Shown here: piece by piece, positions 17,591 to 26,273 of the stretch
Layout of the letters: every line of letters begins with the position of its first letter
How positions within the stretch are numbered: the first letter of the stretch is position 1
NCBI GenBank assembly: GCA_029881195.1
Contig: JAOUNB010000006.1
Coordinates: 1 to 44,767 of the forward strand
Length of the DNA: 44,767 bases
Direction: 5' to 3'
Origin: Candidatus Nitrosopumilus sp.
Lineage (GTDB): Archaea; Thermoproteota; Nitrososphaeria; Nitrososphaerales; Nitrosopumilaceae
Made by a program: the position numbers and the translations under genes
Notes under the pieces: generated by a model
Database searches by the model: none
The model's input: only the letters and a program-made list of their open reading frames with translations
What the model was told of the DNA's origin: nothing

Positions 17591-17859
17591 TTATCATCCT
17601 CTGATTTATTTTTTATTTTTTGTATACATATTTTTGTGGATCTATTTTTTTCTACTTGTTCAACGGTAAACTTTAATGATTTTGGAGTTATAGTATCAGA
17701 TATTTTTGGAACGTTATGTAGTTTTTCATGCAAAAAGCCATTTAATATTAAATAGGCATTCCGTATGAAATATCTGTCTAAGTATTCAGTGATTACGTCT
17801 TCAGGATCAATCTTGTCTTCATGATAAATTAAAGCAACTTTCAATATCTTAACATGCAT
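17587..17859 (-). CDS. Small cytoplasmic protein upstream of CorA-like gene
   Basis: 90-aa soluble protein, mixed charge, with a basic/acidic tail (KIKNKSEDDN). No motif recognised. Its stop overlaps the CorA-like start by 4 nt, so it is the first gene of the three-gene ion-transport operon. It might be a regulator or partner of the transporter; this rests on coupling only. Confidence 0.7.
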   Translation of the reverse strand: MHVKILKVALIYHEDKIDPEDVITEYLDRYFIRNAYLILNGFLHEKLHNVPKISDTITPKSLKFTVEQVEKNRSTKICIQKIKNKSEDDN

Positions 17860-18103
17860 CTGGAGTTAGCTGCTCTTGTTCATATCACAATTATGGGAAA
17901 TGATAATAATGATTGGATTGTGCAGCAAGTGTTTTACATTTGGAGTACTTTACTTATCTCACAAAATATGTCTGAAGCAGTATGCTACAAGTGCATAAAC
18001 TCCTAAAGTAGGTGAAAAGATAACAATTAGACTCCTTGAACTTATGATATAAGATAAGATTGCTTTACATTCATTGTTTTTAGAAAGAGTATTCGTTAAT
18101 ATG

Positions 18104-18910
18104 TTATCTTCGCTTCAAATACTCTGACACTATTTTCTTTGCCATGCCAGTCACATCCAAATCATTTCTTGCAGCCAGACTTTGCAGTTTTCTTGCATTG
18201 CCTTTATTCAGCTCAAGTGTGACCTTGTGCTGTAGTAGTCCTACCTTTGCTTTTTTGAGTAATTTCATGTGAGACGATTTTGGGCTTTTTGCCAGCTGGT
18301 ACAGATATTGTTTGCGAAGTCTTTGGTCAAGTGGGATTATTTTTTCTGCAATCTGTATTGCTTTTGATACATTTAGAACTGCATTATACAGTCTTGTGGC
18401 ATCATCCCTTGAGAGTTGTTTTGGAACATATTCCTTTAATCTGTCAGGAACTCCCGCAAATCCCAGATATTTTTTGAGGGTCTGCTGGGATATTCCAAGA
18501 TACTTTGCAGCCTTGTTTTTTCCGACTGATTCGGCAAGATATACGCATGCTGTTGTCATGTCCTTTGTATCCATCTTGTTTCTGTGAAGATTCTCTACTA
18601 CGGATGCTGCCTTTGCGTTATTCAGATCATACTTTGTGCCTTGCGTGAGCAACAGTACAGGTATCTTTTTTGCACCTAGTCTTTTGAGTGCCGCAAGCCT
18701 TCGCTGGCCTGACATCAACAGGTATGAGTTTTTGGATTCCTTTTGAACCATTGGAGGATTTTGTAATCCTTCTGTTTTGATGGAACGTGCAAGCTCTGCA
18801 ATTCCCTCTCTGTCTAGTTTTCTTGCCTGCGCATCGTGCCATACCTTGATCTGTTTTACTGGAATCTCCCTGAGACGATAGGATATTGGTGGATTGTAAC
18901 GCTTTGCCAC
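18104..18910 (-). CDS. ParB/Srx-fold DNA-binding protein with HTH and RHH-like end
   Basis: 268-aa protein. Residues about 10-110 are a ParB N-terminal domain (IPVKQIKVWHDAQAR, then SGQRRLAALKRLGAKKIPV and ENLHRNKM). In classic ParB this domain binds CTP and spreads on DNA. Residues about 130-170 hold an HTH (NKAAKYLGISQQTLKKYLG). The last 45 residues (VTLELNKGNARKLQSL to IVSEYLKRR) resemble a ribbon-helix-helix. No ParA gene or parS repeats were seen beside it. It may be a chromosome or plasmid partition protein or a regulator derived from a mobile element. Confidence 0.85.
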   Translation of the reverse strand: MAKRYNPPISYRLREIPVKQIKVWHDAQARKLDREGIAELARSIKTEGLQNPPMVQKESKNSYLLMSGQRRLAALKRLGAKKIPVLLLTQGTKYDLNNAKAASVVENLHRNKMDTKDMTTACVYLAESVGKNKAAKYLGISQQTLKKYLGFAGVPDRLKEYVPKQLSRDDATRLYNAVLNVSKAIQIAEKIIPLDQRLRKQYLYQLAKSPKSSHMKLLKKAKVGLLQHKVTLELNKGNARKLQSLAARNDLDVTGMAKKIVSEYLKRR

Positions 18911-19073
18911 GTGTATTCAAGGAAATGGATTTGTGTTAAAAGATATAGTAATCCACAATTGACAATCAATCAAAAAAATGTCTATTTCTCTGACTTTTAT
19001 GACCAAAATACAATTGTTCTAGGTACCTTACCTGGTTTTTTTGATGTTTTTCTAAATAGGTGTAGCTTAATGT

Positions 19074-19466
19074 CTAAATCACAGTTATGTGAAGATCATC
19101 AAATAGTTCTTCTGCTTTTTTTATAATCTTTTTATCATCAGCATCAGGGGCGGCAGCTATGAGAACCAAAAGGTCACCTAATGGAACTGTGATTATCAGT
19201 TGCTTTGTACGTCTTGATGCGATATAGTCAATTGGTCCTAAAACATCGTCTAGTTCTTGTCTCATCTTATAGTCCAACTGCATTTGCATGTACACCATGC
19301 ATACTTTTACATCATCAAGTAATGGTTCTACTCCCTTTTTGAAACCACCTGCTATGAGATGACCTAGTGGGTTGATGACGCCAACATGTCTTACATTTTC
19401 TTCTTTTAACAGTTCCTCGCAGGAATCATTTAGTTTTTTGATCTCATCTACAGTAATAATTGCCAT
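19074..19466 (-). CDS. Conserved archaeal protein, paralogue of the 44235 gene
   Basis: 130-aa soluble protein sharing clear pattern identity with the protein at 44235-44639: VGV-N--G--IAGGFK-GV, MY-Q--L-Y-MR, LG-IDYI-SRR and LVLI-A--DA. Such alpha/beta patterns with a central GG turn recall profilin/roadblock-like sensory modules, but I cannot prove that. No catalytic residues stand out. It lies alone between the ParB-like and MscS genes. Family size and role are unknown. Confidence 0.8.
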   Translation of the reverse strand: MAIITVDEIKKLNDSCEELLKEENVRHVGVINPLGHLIAGGFKKGVEPLLDDVKVCMVYMQMQLDYKMRQELDDVLGPIDYIASRRTKQLIITVPLGDLLVLIAAAPDADDKKIIKKAEELFDDLHITVI

Positions 19467-19552
19467 GAAGCAACATAGAATTCATTGTAATTTTAGCTTT
19501 TTTTCTTTGATTAAGGAAATTCATATATTTAAAGACGGTACAAAGCATCTGA

Positions 19553-20032
19553 TTATCTTGATTTGTCTTTATGAGAAATCATGGTGACTGTTTCACTGAA
19601 TTTCAGATTGGGAATATTCAAAAATTTTCCATCATCTGTCAATGCTATAGTCTTCATTAGATGAAATTCAATTATTGTACCTTTTTTGTCATCTATTTCT
19701 ATTATATCACCTATATCGATTCTCTTGTTTAGATAAAGTCCAATTCCTGCAACCATATTTTTTAGATGGTTCTGTAGTGCAAAGGAGATCAACGCAAATG
19801 CCACTCCAAAAGAGGCCACTACACTTGCAGCCAATGTAAACAAGTCAAACACTATTCCAAGATATGCCATCTCTATTCCAATAATTATGACTGAAATCAG
19901 GCCCAACAGTTTCGGAGTTCCTTTCAGATCTGATAGTTTTTTTGACATGAGGTATTTTGTCATGCCAAATATTGTAATTGCAATTATGATGGATGCTGCT
20001 GAACTGTATATGTCATTAATTTCCAATCTCAA
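19553..20032 (-). CDS. Short MscS-family mechanosensitive channel
   Basis: 159-aa protein with three hydrophobic segments (about 10-28, 42-62, 66-90). The last, GVAFALISFALQNHLKNMVAGI, matches the pore-lining helix of MscS, followed by the beta domain (LNKRIDIGDIIEIDDKKGTIIEF, then TDDGKFLNIPNLKF). It stops right after the beta domain, so the C-terminal cytoplasmic alpha/beta domain of full MscS (about 290 aa) is missing. It may be a minimal channel for osmotic release. An 87-nt structured repeat lies about 200 nt upstream in the opposite sense. Confidence 0.85.
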   Translation of the reverse strand: MRLEINDIYSSAASIIIAITIFGMTKYLMSKKLSDLKGTPKLLGLISVIIIGIEMAYLGIVFDLFTLAASVVASFGVAFALISFALQNHLKNMVAGIGLYLNKRIDIGDIIEIDDKKGTIIEFHLMKTIALTDDGKFLNIPNLKFSETVTMISHKDKSR

Positions 20033-20208
20033 ATCACTTTTTTTGTTGTGCTGCTATGCATTACTAGAATTTCCTTTTCGTGTAGCAAATGTGTTTTGTC
20101 TATTGTCAACTATCATGTTTATGTTCATCTTTGAGAATACTCTTAATAATATTAATGTGAAAAGTCTTTTGAAATACAAACATACCATCGTACAAATTAT
20201 CCATGTTG

Positions 20209-20215
20209 TTTATAT
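20209..20215 (+). promoter_or_regulatory. TATA-like box for the 87-nt RNA, copy 1
   Basis: TTTATAT is centred 26 nt before the conserved GCCGT at 20238. The other copy of the element has TTTAAAT at an almost equal distance (27 nt). Equal spacing in otherwise unrelated flanks suggests a real promoter with transcription starting at or near GCCGT. Confidence 0.45.
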
Positions 20216-20236
20216 CTATGAATTACAACCTGTATC

Positions 20237-20323
20237 TGCCGTCACAAGGTTTGAAGGTAAAACCTAGATGGGAAACCACACGGAAAGAAAAACCTCCAAT
20301 TAACATATCGTAAAGTAATTTTT
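20237..20323 (+). ncRNA. Structured small RNA candidate, copy 1
   Basis: An 87-nt stretch that recurs at 38764-38850 with about nine differences and no gaps. CCGT at the 5' end can pair with ACGG, enclosing a hairpin AGGTTT/AAACCT with loop GAAGGTA and a second hairpin TGG-GAAA-CCA, so a three-way junction is possible. A downstream ACCTCC can pair with the first loop (5 of 6). It ends in a T-run. No plus-strand gene follows, so it looks like a free RNA rather than a leader. No known RNA family recognised. Confidence 0.6.
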
Positions 20324-20461
20324 AGGCATTCTTGTTTGTTGAATTAGAGGAGATGTTTTCTACAGTATGTCATACGATGTTATAACCACCAAAACTAAAA
20401 GTGGACTAAATGTATCCAGTATGAATCAAGTCAAAAATAATATTGTATAGATTATGTTTGA

Positions 20462-20926
20462 CTATTGATACAGGGTAGTTGAATCAATATCAGAACCAAT
20501 TGACATGTCGGAATATGTTTCAGGGTTTAGGGAATAACAGACTTGGGGTTCAAATTGAATCACATTTACATCTTTTTTAGATAATTGTTTTATCTTTTCT
20601 GATGGGTGTCCCTCCAAAGTTTTTTTGATAATTGACTCTTTGATTTCAGATTTTGTGGGTTCATCAGTAATGAAACGTACAATTCCTCTAAACTGATACC
20701 CTTCCAAATTATCTTTATTAAAAACAGAAATTGTCACACATGGATTTACTTGAATATTTCTGTAGGATTTATGTTTGAAAAAATCAAGCCAGTAAATTGC
20801 ATCTTCTTCAACTTTAAAGAAAATTCTGGGAGAGATATTTGCAAATTTACTTCCGCCTATCGTTCCTACAACAAAAATTCCTTGAGCATCAATAAACTCT
20901 TTAATTAAATCGGGAATTTTAACCAT
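20462..20926 (-). CDS. Pyridoxamine 5'-phosphate oxidase-like FMN-binding protein
   Basis: 154 aa from ATG 20926. The track's longer start would overlap the upstream gene, whose stop lies only 2 nt before this ATG. The split-barrel fold is suggested by IFVVGTIGGSKFANISPRIFFKV, DAIYWLDFFKHKSYRNIQVNP and a C-terminal FEPQVCYSLNP. Such proteins bind FMN, F420 or haem and reduce or oxidise small molecules. It is co-transcribed with a secreted cupredoxin protein, but this one has no signal peptide and is cytoplasmic. Substrate unknown. Confidence 0.75.
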   Translation of the reverse strand: MVKIPDLIKEFIDAQGIFVVGTIGGSKFANISPRIFFKVEEDAIYWLDFFKHKSYRNIQVNPCVTISVFNKDNLEGYQFRGIVRFITDEPTKSEIKESIIKKTLEGHPSEKIKQLSKKDVNVIQFEPQVCYSLNPETYSDMSIGSDIDSTTLYQ

Positions 20927-20928
20927 AA

Positions 20929-22143
20929 TTAAAAGTCGTCTGCCCAGCCTCGTTTTATCAAAATTTCTGCAGTAGTTTCTTTCACACAAACTGCTTTTCC
21001 ATTAGATTTTTTCATGAACAATTCAAGTCCTTCATTGCATATTACATCACTTGAATCGGTTCCTGTTTTCATCTGTTTTAGTGGAGACTTAAACTCTTTT
21101 GGAGCAATTCCAAAATCAAATGGCAAAAACAGGCTCTTTGCACTAGGACCAGTAATTTTTACACGGTATTCTCCAAAGTCCCGAAACACACCACTTGTTG
21201 AAACTGTCTCAGTGAATTTTGTAGAATCTATCAGAGGGATTACTTTATGATAAACGGTGTTGCCTTGTGGGGCAATAACATCCAGAGTTAATTCATACAA
21301 TTGGACAGGATTTTTTATTTCACCTGAAATTACTATTTCATCCCCTCTCTCATAGAACTTTTTATCTGTCACGCCAAACATTTGATTAATCAAAACATGT
21401 TTCTTTGGAGCAGATGTACCAATAACATCAACTCCGACAACTTTGACTTGCTCAGCTGCTTCATGTAATATTACAGTTAGTGTTGTAATTCCGTTTGTTT
21501 TCTTTAATTCATAATTTGTGATTGATTTATCATCTACAAATACGGATTGAGGATCTTTGATTAGTTCTTCTGGCAAATATACTACAAATTTGTCATCGTC
21601 TATTTTCCCCACAAAACTAAATGTGATGCTTTTTCTTACTGGTTCTACTGCCACGTCTACTAAATTCCTTTGAACCTTGTACACTATATCTACAGGTGAC
21701 TCTGAAAAATCAGATCCCACATTATGAAACACATTATAATCTGCAGCAAGATTAACTACATTTACAATTCCAGTCATCCATGGATGAATTGTACAAAAAT
21801 ATTTGATTTCTCCGGCTTCTTTTTCACTAAAGAGAACTGAAAATCTATTTCCCGGATCCATATGTCCACTATCAAACATTGTGGTAATTCCTGTCTCCAA
21901 TGTTCCAGAAGTCACAGTATGTACAACAGAATCAGCATTTCCCCATTCAACCCTGTCTCCAAACCTCACTGAAATTTCAGATGGGGTAAAATGTACGGAG
22001 GATTCAGGCATAGATGAACCTGTAGGAATTTGCACTTTCCACGTTTCAGCATGCACAGCATTAGGAACAACTGCAAACATCATAGTTACTGTAATACTAA
22101 GGAAGAGTAGTCTGAAAAACAATATGATAGGACTAATTTCCAA
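20929..22143 (-). CDS. Secreted plastocyanin-like copper protein with C-terminal GWA module
   Basis: 404 aa. A hydrophobic N-terminus ends near VPNAVHAE, like a signal peptide. A type 1 copper domain covers about residues 33-132: the first His is in SVVHTVTSG and the others are in YFCTIHPWMTG, giving Cys, His and axial Met. A middle part (about 140-340) looks like beta-sandwich domains. The end holds C-x16-C-V-K-x10-GWA, a module found in two other secreted proteins here. It probably moves electrons or holds copper outside the membrane, as many copper proteins of ammonia-oxidising archaea do. First gene of an operon with the flavin-like protein. Confidence 0.88.
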   Translation of the reverse strand: MEISPIILFFRLLFLSITVTMMFAVVPNAVHAETWKVQIPTGSSMPESSVHFTPSEISVRFGDRVEWGNADSVVHTVTSGTLETGITTMFDSGHMDPGNRFSVLFSEKEAGEIKYFCTIHPWMTGIVNVVNLAADYNVFHNVGSDFSESPVDIVYKVQRNLVDVAVEPVRKSITFSFVGKIDDDKFVVYLPEELIKDPQSVFVDDKSITNYELKKTNGITTLTVILHEAAEQVKVVGVDVIGTSAPKKHVLINQMFGVTDKKFYERGDEIVISGEIKNPVQLYELTLDVIAPQGNTVYHKVIPLIDSTKFTETVSTSGVFRDFGEYRVKITGPSAKSLFLPFDFGIAPKEFKSPLKQMKTGTDSSDVICNEGLELFMKKSNGKAVCVKETTAEILIKRGWADDF

Positions 22144-22456
22144 GTATATTATTAGAGATATTGATTTTCAGAAATGAGAAGATTAGTACATCTACTGAAT
22201 CTTGAATTTATGTGTCATGATTAACTTGAAATGTATGACTTGTTAATTCAGAAATATGATTTAAAAATCGATTTTCCACCATTTGTAAGATGACATTACT
22301 TTACAATAGTTACATAGAGGTCTTTTGTTGGGAGAATATATCGCATATGCAATTTTCTTGTTTTACTCATTAACGACATAATTTTTGAATCAAACTTAAA
22401 GAAAACATCAAAGTACCTAATGCAAGAATTTTTGAGCATATGTTAATATTTGAAAA
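22144..22456. other. 313-bp divergent promoter region
   Basis: Separates the leftward cupredoxin gene from the rightward UspA gene. It is AT-rich without ORFs worth calling. TTAATATT at about 22443-22450 is centred about 25 nt before ATG 22472 and fits a TATA box for UspA. Nothing else stood out. Confidence 0.4.
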
Positions 22457-22471
22457 ATGATTAACTTAAGC

Positions 22472-22915
22472 ATGACAAAAAATATTTTGGTTCCTTATGA
22501 TTTCACAAGTTTTGCTGAAAAGGCATTTGAAAAAGCAACAGAGATTGCCAAAAAATTTGATTCGAAATTAACACTATTGGGCATAATAGGAAGTGACATC
22601 AATACATCTGGAATGGATTGGTCACGTGCTCAAGAAGCACATGATGAGGCAGAAAATAAGGCCAAACTGGATCTAAATAAGATAAAAGATTTGCACAATG
22701 ATGAACATGGAGATATTTCTGTAAAAATCATCCACAATCCATCTATTGTGGATGGGATTATTTCCTTTGCTGAAAATAACCAAATAGATTTGATTGTGAT
22801 GGGCTCTCATGGTAGATCAGGTTTTAAAAAACTAGTACTTGGGAGTGTTGCGTTGGGTGTCGCAACAAAGGCCAGTATTCCGGTTCTGATTGTAAAATCT
22901 TCAAAGTCAAATTAA
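22472..22915 (+). CDS. Universal stress protein (UspA family), ATP-binding type
   Basis: 147 aa from ATG 22472, chosen over ATG 22457 because the protein then begins MTKNILVPYD and a TATA-like box lies about 25 nt upstream. It has a full nucleotide-binding motif, MGSHGRSGFKKLVLGSVA, and ends ASIPVLIVKSSKSN. A cytoplasmic stress protein that may bind ATP and dimerise. It is a single gene in the envelope-stress region, with another Usp gene 1.3 kb away. Identity sure; condition unknown. Confidence 0.92.
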   Translation: MTKNILVPYDFTSFAEKAFEKATEIAKKFDSKLTLLGIIGSDINTSGMDWSRAQEAHDEAENKAKLDLNKIKDLHNDEHGDISVKIIHNPSIVDGIISFAENNQIDLIVMGSHGRSGFKKLVLGSVALGVATKASIPVLIVKSSKSN

Positions 22916-23084
22916 AAGATTAACAAAAAGAATCTAGTAAAAATTGGAATGTATGAATAATTAATCGACTCAAACAGTCAGAAATACAGTCAAAGTGATT
23001 TGGCAAAATTAATTCAGTACATGATCAACCCTCTTGAAACTAAATCTTAGATGCGATAGTATTTTGTAAAAAATGTTCCTGGGT

Positions 23085-24086
23085 TCAGGGTTTGAATAAC
23101 AAAAATCCCAAAAGAATACTCAGGCCTATGAAAATTGTGATTGTAACAATCATGTGACGCTGAGCCTTTTCTTTCTCGTAAAATTTTCTTGGAGTAACAC
23201 CTACAATGAAAAATATTACCATCATACCTAGAACCAACCCAATAATGTTTGCTACAGTAAGAGTTAGAGCGCTTGAAAAAATATCAAAATCCCATAACGC
23301 AATACCAATTCCTGCAACCGTGCCAGGAGGAACTAAAGCAGCTGCAATTGCCACTCCAACCAGAATTCCCGGAATGTTTGTAGTCATTGCAATACCACCT
23401 GCCAATCCCAATGCAATTGCCACTCCCAAGAATACAGGTGAGATCTCTGTTCTAGACAAAATCTCATTTGTTAATGGCAAGTCTGTAAACTGAATTGCAA
23501 TTGCCGTCAAGAGAGCACCTGTTCCAATTACTGCCACCAATAAGATCATACCCGAGATTAATGACTTGAACATCTTGTCGGATTTTCCAACTGCAGTGTT
23601 GAAGGAAAATGCCGAGATTGGGCCAAGTAGTGGAGATATCAGCATAGCACCTATTACTAGAGAGGCGTTGTTTGCAAAGAGTCCTGCAGCTGCAACTCCT
23701 GCGGCGATGACTATCATGAACAGGAGATTTTTGTTAAAACTCACATTTGGGTCTATTAATGACTCATATTCTTCAATCAGTTTTTTCTTTTTTATCTTGA
23801 CTTGCTTTGTCTCTAACTCTTTTACATAATTTGATAGATAATCTGAAAGTGTTGCCTCTATTGCAAGGCTAGTCACATACAATTCTTTTCTCCTAGTATC
23901 TATAATCTTGTTCAATTCATTTGTAAGTCCACTAGATAAAGAATCAGGACATATTCCAGTATATCTCAAAAGCTTTTCTTCTTCTGCCAAAGTCAATTCC
24001 ACATGAAAAGGAATCTTATATTTTTTGAAAGTGTACTCAACGCTTTGACTTTGCTGCTCGTAACAAATTATCTCAATCTTTCTCAA
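23085..24086 (-). CDS. DUF389 / TIGR00341-type membrane protein
   Basis: 333 aa. A soluble N-terminal part (about 1-115) is followed by six or so TM helices rich in Gly and Ala, with the family patterns NNASLVIGAMLISPLLGPISAF and NIPGILVGVAIAAALVPPGTVAG. Family members are integral membrane proteins of uncertain transport role. The duplicated GAMLISPLLGP / VAIAAALVPPG patterns hint at an internal repeat. It is in a run of transporters and Usp genes and stands alone on the minus strand. Confidence 0.87.
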   Translation of the reverse strand: MRKIEIICYEQQSQSVEYTFKKYKIPFHVELTLAEEEKLLRYTGICPDSLSSGLTNELNKIIDTRRKELYVTSLAIEATLSDYLSNYVKELETKQVKIKKKKLIEEYESLIDPNVSFNKNLLFMIVIAAGVAAAGLFANNASLVIGAMLISPLLGPISAFSFNTAVGKSDKMFKSLISGMILLVAVIGTGALLTAIAIQFTDLPLTNEILSRTEISPVFLGVAIALGLAGGIAMTTNIPGILVGVAIAAALVPPGTVAGIGIALWDFDIFSSALTLTVANIIGLVLGMMVIFFIVGVTPRKFYEKEKAQRHMIVTITIFIGLSILLGFLLFKP

Positions 24087-24169
24087 ATCTTATGTTATTC
24101 TTTTTGAGTAGATAAATTCTTTGCCTATCTTTATCCATGATGCCTTTTGTGAAATTCATTAGATGGATG

Positions 24170-24661
24170 TTATTTTACAATTAAAAGAGGACATTTTAGA
24201 TCATTTAAAAGATAGTTTGACATGCTTTCGTGATATTTTCCTTCAGTACCGATAAGTTTTGTTTGGCCTATGATCACTAGATCAATGTTGTTTTTTTCAA
24301 CATAATCTACGATTGTAGAGGGGGCAAATGAGGATTTCATGACAATATGTTTTACTGGTTTTTTCAATTCCTTGATTTTTGATTCAATTTTTTTTAGTTC
24401 TGATTCAATAATCTTTTTTTGTTGATCAAATTTTTCATTTTTCATTTTCTTGAAAAATGACAATATTGATTGGTTTTCAATGCAGGTCAACAAAGTGATT
24501 TGCCCGTCTATTCTTTTTGCAAGTTCTATTGCAGCCTTTAGTCCTCGTTCTGCACCAGGAGTTGCATTATATGGTACCAAAATGGATTCAAAATTAAATT
24601 CGTCATTCATGTCTGTATTCTGTAAATCTTCTCTTGAATTTAAACTAGAGATGAGGTTCAA
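24170..24661 (-). CDS. Universal stress protein, divergent, probably non-ATP-binding
   Basis: 163 aa. The first strand is ILVPYNATPGAERGL, and the protein ends LKCPLLIVK, as in Usp proteins. The glycine-rich ATP loop is absent: the corresponding part reads IIGQTKLIGTEGKYHESMSN, without the G-x2-G-x9-G-S pattern, so it resembles the non-ATP-binding subclass. ATG at 24610 (MNDEFNFES) is an alternative start. Between the DUF389 and symporter genes, which suggests membrane-stress context. Confidence 0.85.
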   Translation of the reverse strand: MNLISSLNSREDLQNTDMNDEFNFESILVPYNATPGAERGLKAAIELAKRIDGQITLLTCIENQSILSFFKKMKNEKFDQQKKIIESELKKIESKIKELKKPVKHIVMKSSFAPSTIVDYVEKNNIDLVIIGQTKLIGTEGKYHESMSNYLLNDLKCPLLIVK

Positions 24662-24775
24662 AGTTAGTTTATGTTACAAATAGACCTGTGTTGTGCAAAA
24701 AATACTCTAAAACATAATGTCAGAATAACTAGAGATTGTATTAGTTCAGATAAACCTGATCATGATTTGCTTGGA

Positions 24776-26110
24776 TTATGGGAGACGTTTATCGTCTGCA
24801 GGTAATTTGTTAGTTTTAATCCTCTTATCAAAGAACATACATGCTGTAAGATCGCCTCCCACATTTACCATTGTTCTTGTCATGTCCAAGATTCTATCTA
24901 CTCCCAATAACAGAACAATTCCAATGACTGGAACGCCTGCAGTTAGTAGAATTGATGATAGAATTACAATGCCTGCACCTGGAGCAGACGGAGCGCCAAT
25001 GGATGCCATAAGTGCAGTTACTGCAATCAAAAGAACGGTTGTAGTCCCCAGTTCAATGTTGAAGAGCTGGGCAAGGAAGAATACTGCTACTATCTGGTAT
25101 AACGCAGTACCATTCATGTTGATTGTGGCACCAAGTGGGACTACAAATTGTGAAATCGCAGGTTTGACTTTCATCTTCTCTTCTGCGGTTTTCAAGGAAA
25201 CAGGCATAACAGCAGCTGAGCTTGATGTGGAAAAGCCAAGAAGCAGAGGCTCCTTCATCATTTTTAGTGTGGACAGAATGGGTCTGTGAGTAAATACTTT
25301 GATAATTATTAGGTAAACCAACATCATTATCAAGAGGCCTGCTACTACTGTTCCCATGTATGTTCCAAGTCCCACAAGTGCATCCAGACCTACTTTTGAT
25401 ACAATGTCTGCCATCAGACCAAATGCAGCAAATGGTGCCAATCTCATGGCCCACGAAACTACCTTCATCGTAATTTCCTGTATTGACTCTAACAGATCCA
25501 TTATGGGTTCAGATTTCTTTTTAGGTAATGATATCATGGCAACTGCAACAAATAATGCAAAAATGATTATGCTCAGCATTTCTCCAGACATAAAAGATGT
25601 CAAAGGATTGCTTGGAATCAGTCCAATGATCTGCTGAGGGATATCCATAAAATTGAATTCAACATTTTCTACAAGTTGTTCTGTCTCCTCAATTTCCAAA
25701 CTTTCCAGCATTGAGGTACTGTCAATGAAACTTCCGGGCATTATAATTGTCGCTACAAAGACTCCAATTCCTAATGCAATTGCAGTAGTTACAACAAAAT
25801 ATAATACAACAGAAACACCCATAGTCCGAAGTTGCTCAACACTTCCTGCTGACAAAAGGCCACGAATTATTGAGGCAAAAATAAGAGGCACTATAATCAT
25901 CTGAATGATTTTGAGAAATATGTGAGCCGGAATAGAAAGCCAGGTGGTGATAATCCCGCGGGTATCTTTTTCAATTATCCCCGTTTCAGGTCCCAGAAAT
26001 ATTCCCAACACCAATCCTAAAAACAATCCGACTAGAACTTGTGCCCATAATTTTTTCTTAATCAGATATGTTACTTGAGGAATTGGAACCTTGAATGATT
26101 TTATCACCAT
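24776..26110 (-). CDS. Na+/dicarboxylate (DAACS/GltP) symporter
   Basis: 444 aa with about eight TM helices and two re-entrant hairpins. Family motifs: SSAAVMPVSLKTAEEKMKV (first hairpin tip), GATINMNGTALYQIVAVFFLAQ (NMNGT where GltPh has NMDGT), and VGVDRILDMTRTMVNVGGDLTA. It would take up glutamate, aspartate or C4-dicarboxylates with Na+ or H+. The NMNGT form and a basic N-terminus (MVIKSFKVPIPQVTYLIKKK) are visible. Uptake of organic acids by a presumed chemolithoautotroph would be notable. Family is sure, substrate is not. Confidence 0.92.
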   Translation of the reverse strand: MVIKSFKVPIPQVTYLIKKKLWAQVLVGLFLGLVLGIFLGPETGIIEKDTRGIITTWLSIPAHIFLKIIQMIIVPLIFASIIRGLLSAGSVEQLRTMGVSVVLYFVVTTAIALGIGVFVATIIMPGSFIDSTSMLESLEIEETEQLVENVEFNFMDIPQQIIGLIPSNPLTSFMSGEMLSIIIFALFVAVAMISLPKKKSEPIMDLLESIQEITMKVVSWAMRLAPFAAFGLMADIVSKVGLDALVGLGTYMGTVVAGLLIMMLVYLIIIKVFTHRPILSTLKMMKEPLLLGFSTSSSAAVMPVSLKTAEEKMKVKPAISQFVVPLGATINMNGTALYQIVAVFFLAQLFNIELGTTTVLLIAVTALMASIGAPSAPGAGIVILSSILLTAGVPVIGIVLLLGVDRILDMTRTMVNVGGDLTACMFFDKRIKTNKLPADDKRLP

Positions 26111-26273
26111 TATACAATACTCTGAATTTTTTACTATTAAGATTTACAAAACAAAAAAATCATGAAAAAAGTTCCACAAAGGGAAAAATTCTTCAAATAA
26201 GGACTACAATATCAACAAATAATGTTTAACGTGAACAGCATTCCTGAGATACACAAAATAGCCACCATGAAAA

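Larger units (their letters stand above)
20033..20461. other. 429-bp intergenic region carrying the 87-nt structured repeat
   Basis: Lies between the MscS start and the 3' end of the flavin-binding gene. The only strong feature is the repeat at 20237-20323 with its own TATA-like box. A 27-aa frame at 20367-20450 is too weak to call. Confidence 0.5.

Noticed and set aside
19887-20267. 126-aa plus-strand ORF ending in AVTRFEGKT
   Set aside because: Antisense to the MscS gene, and the common tail with the 38504 ORF comes from the RNA-like repeat, not from a shared protein domain.
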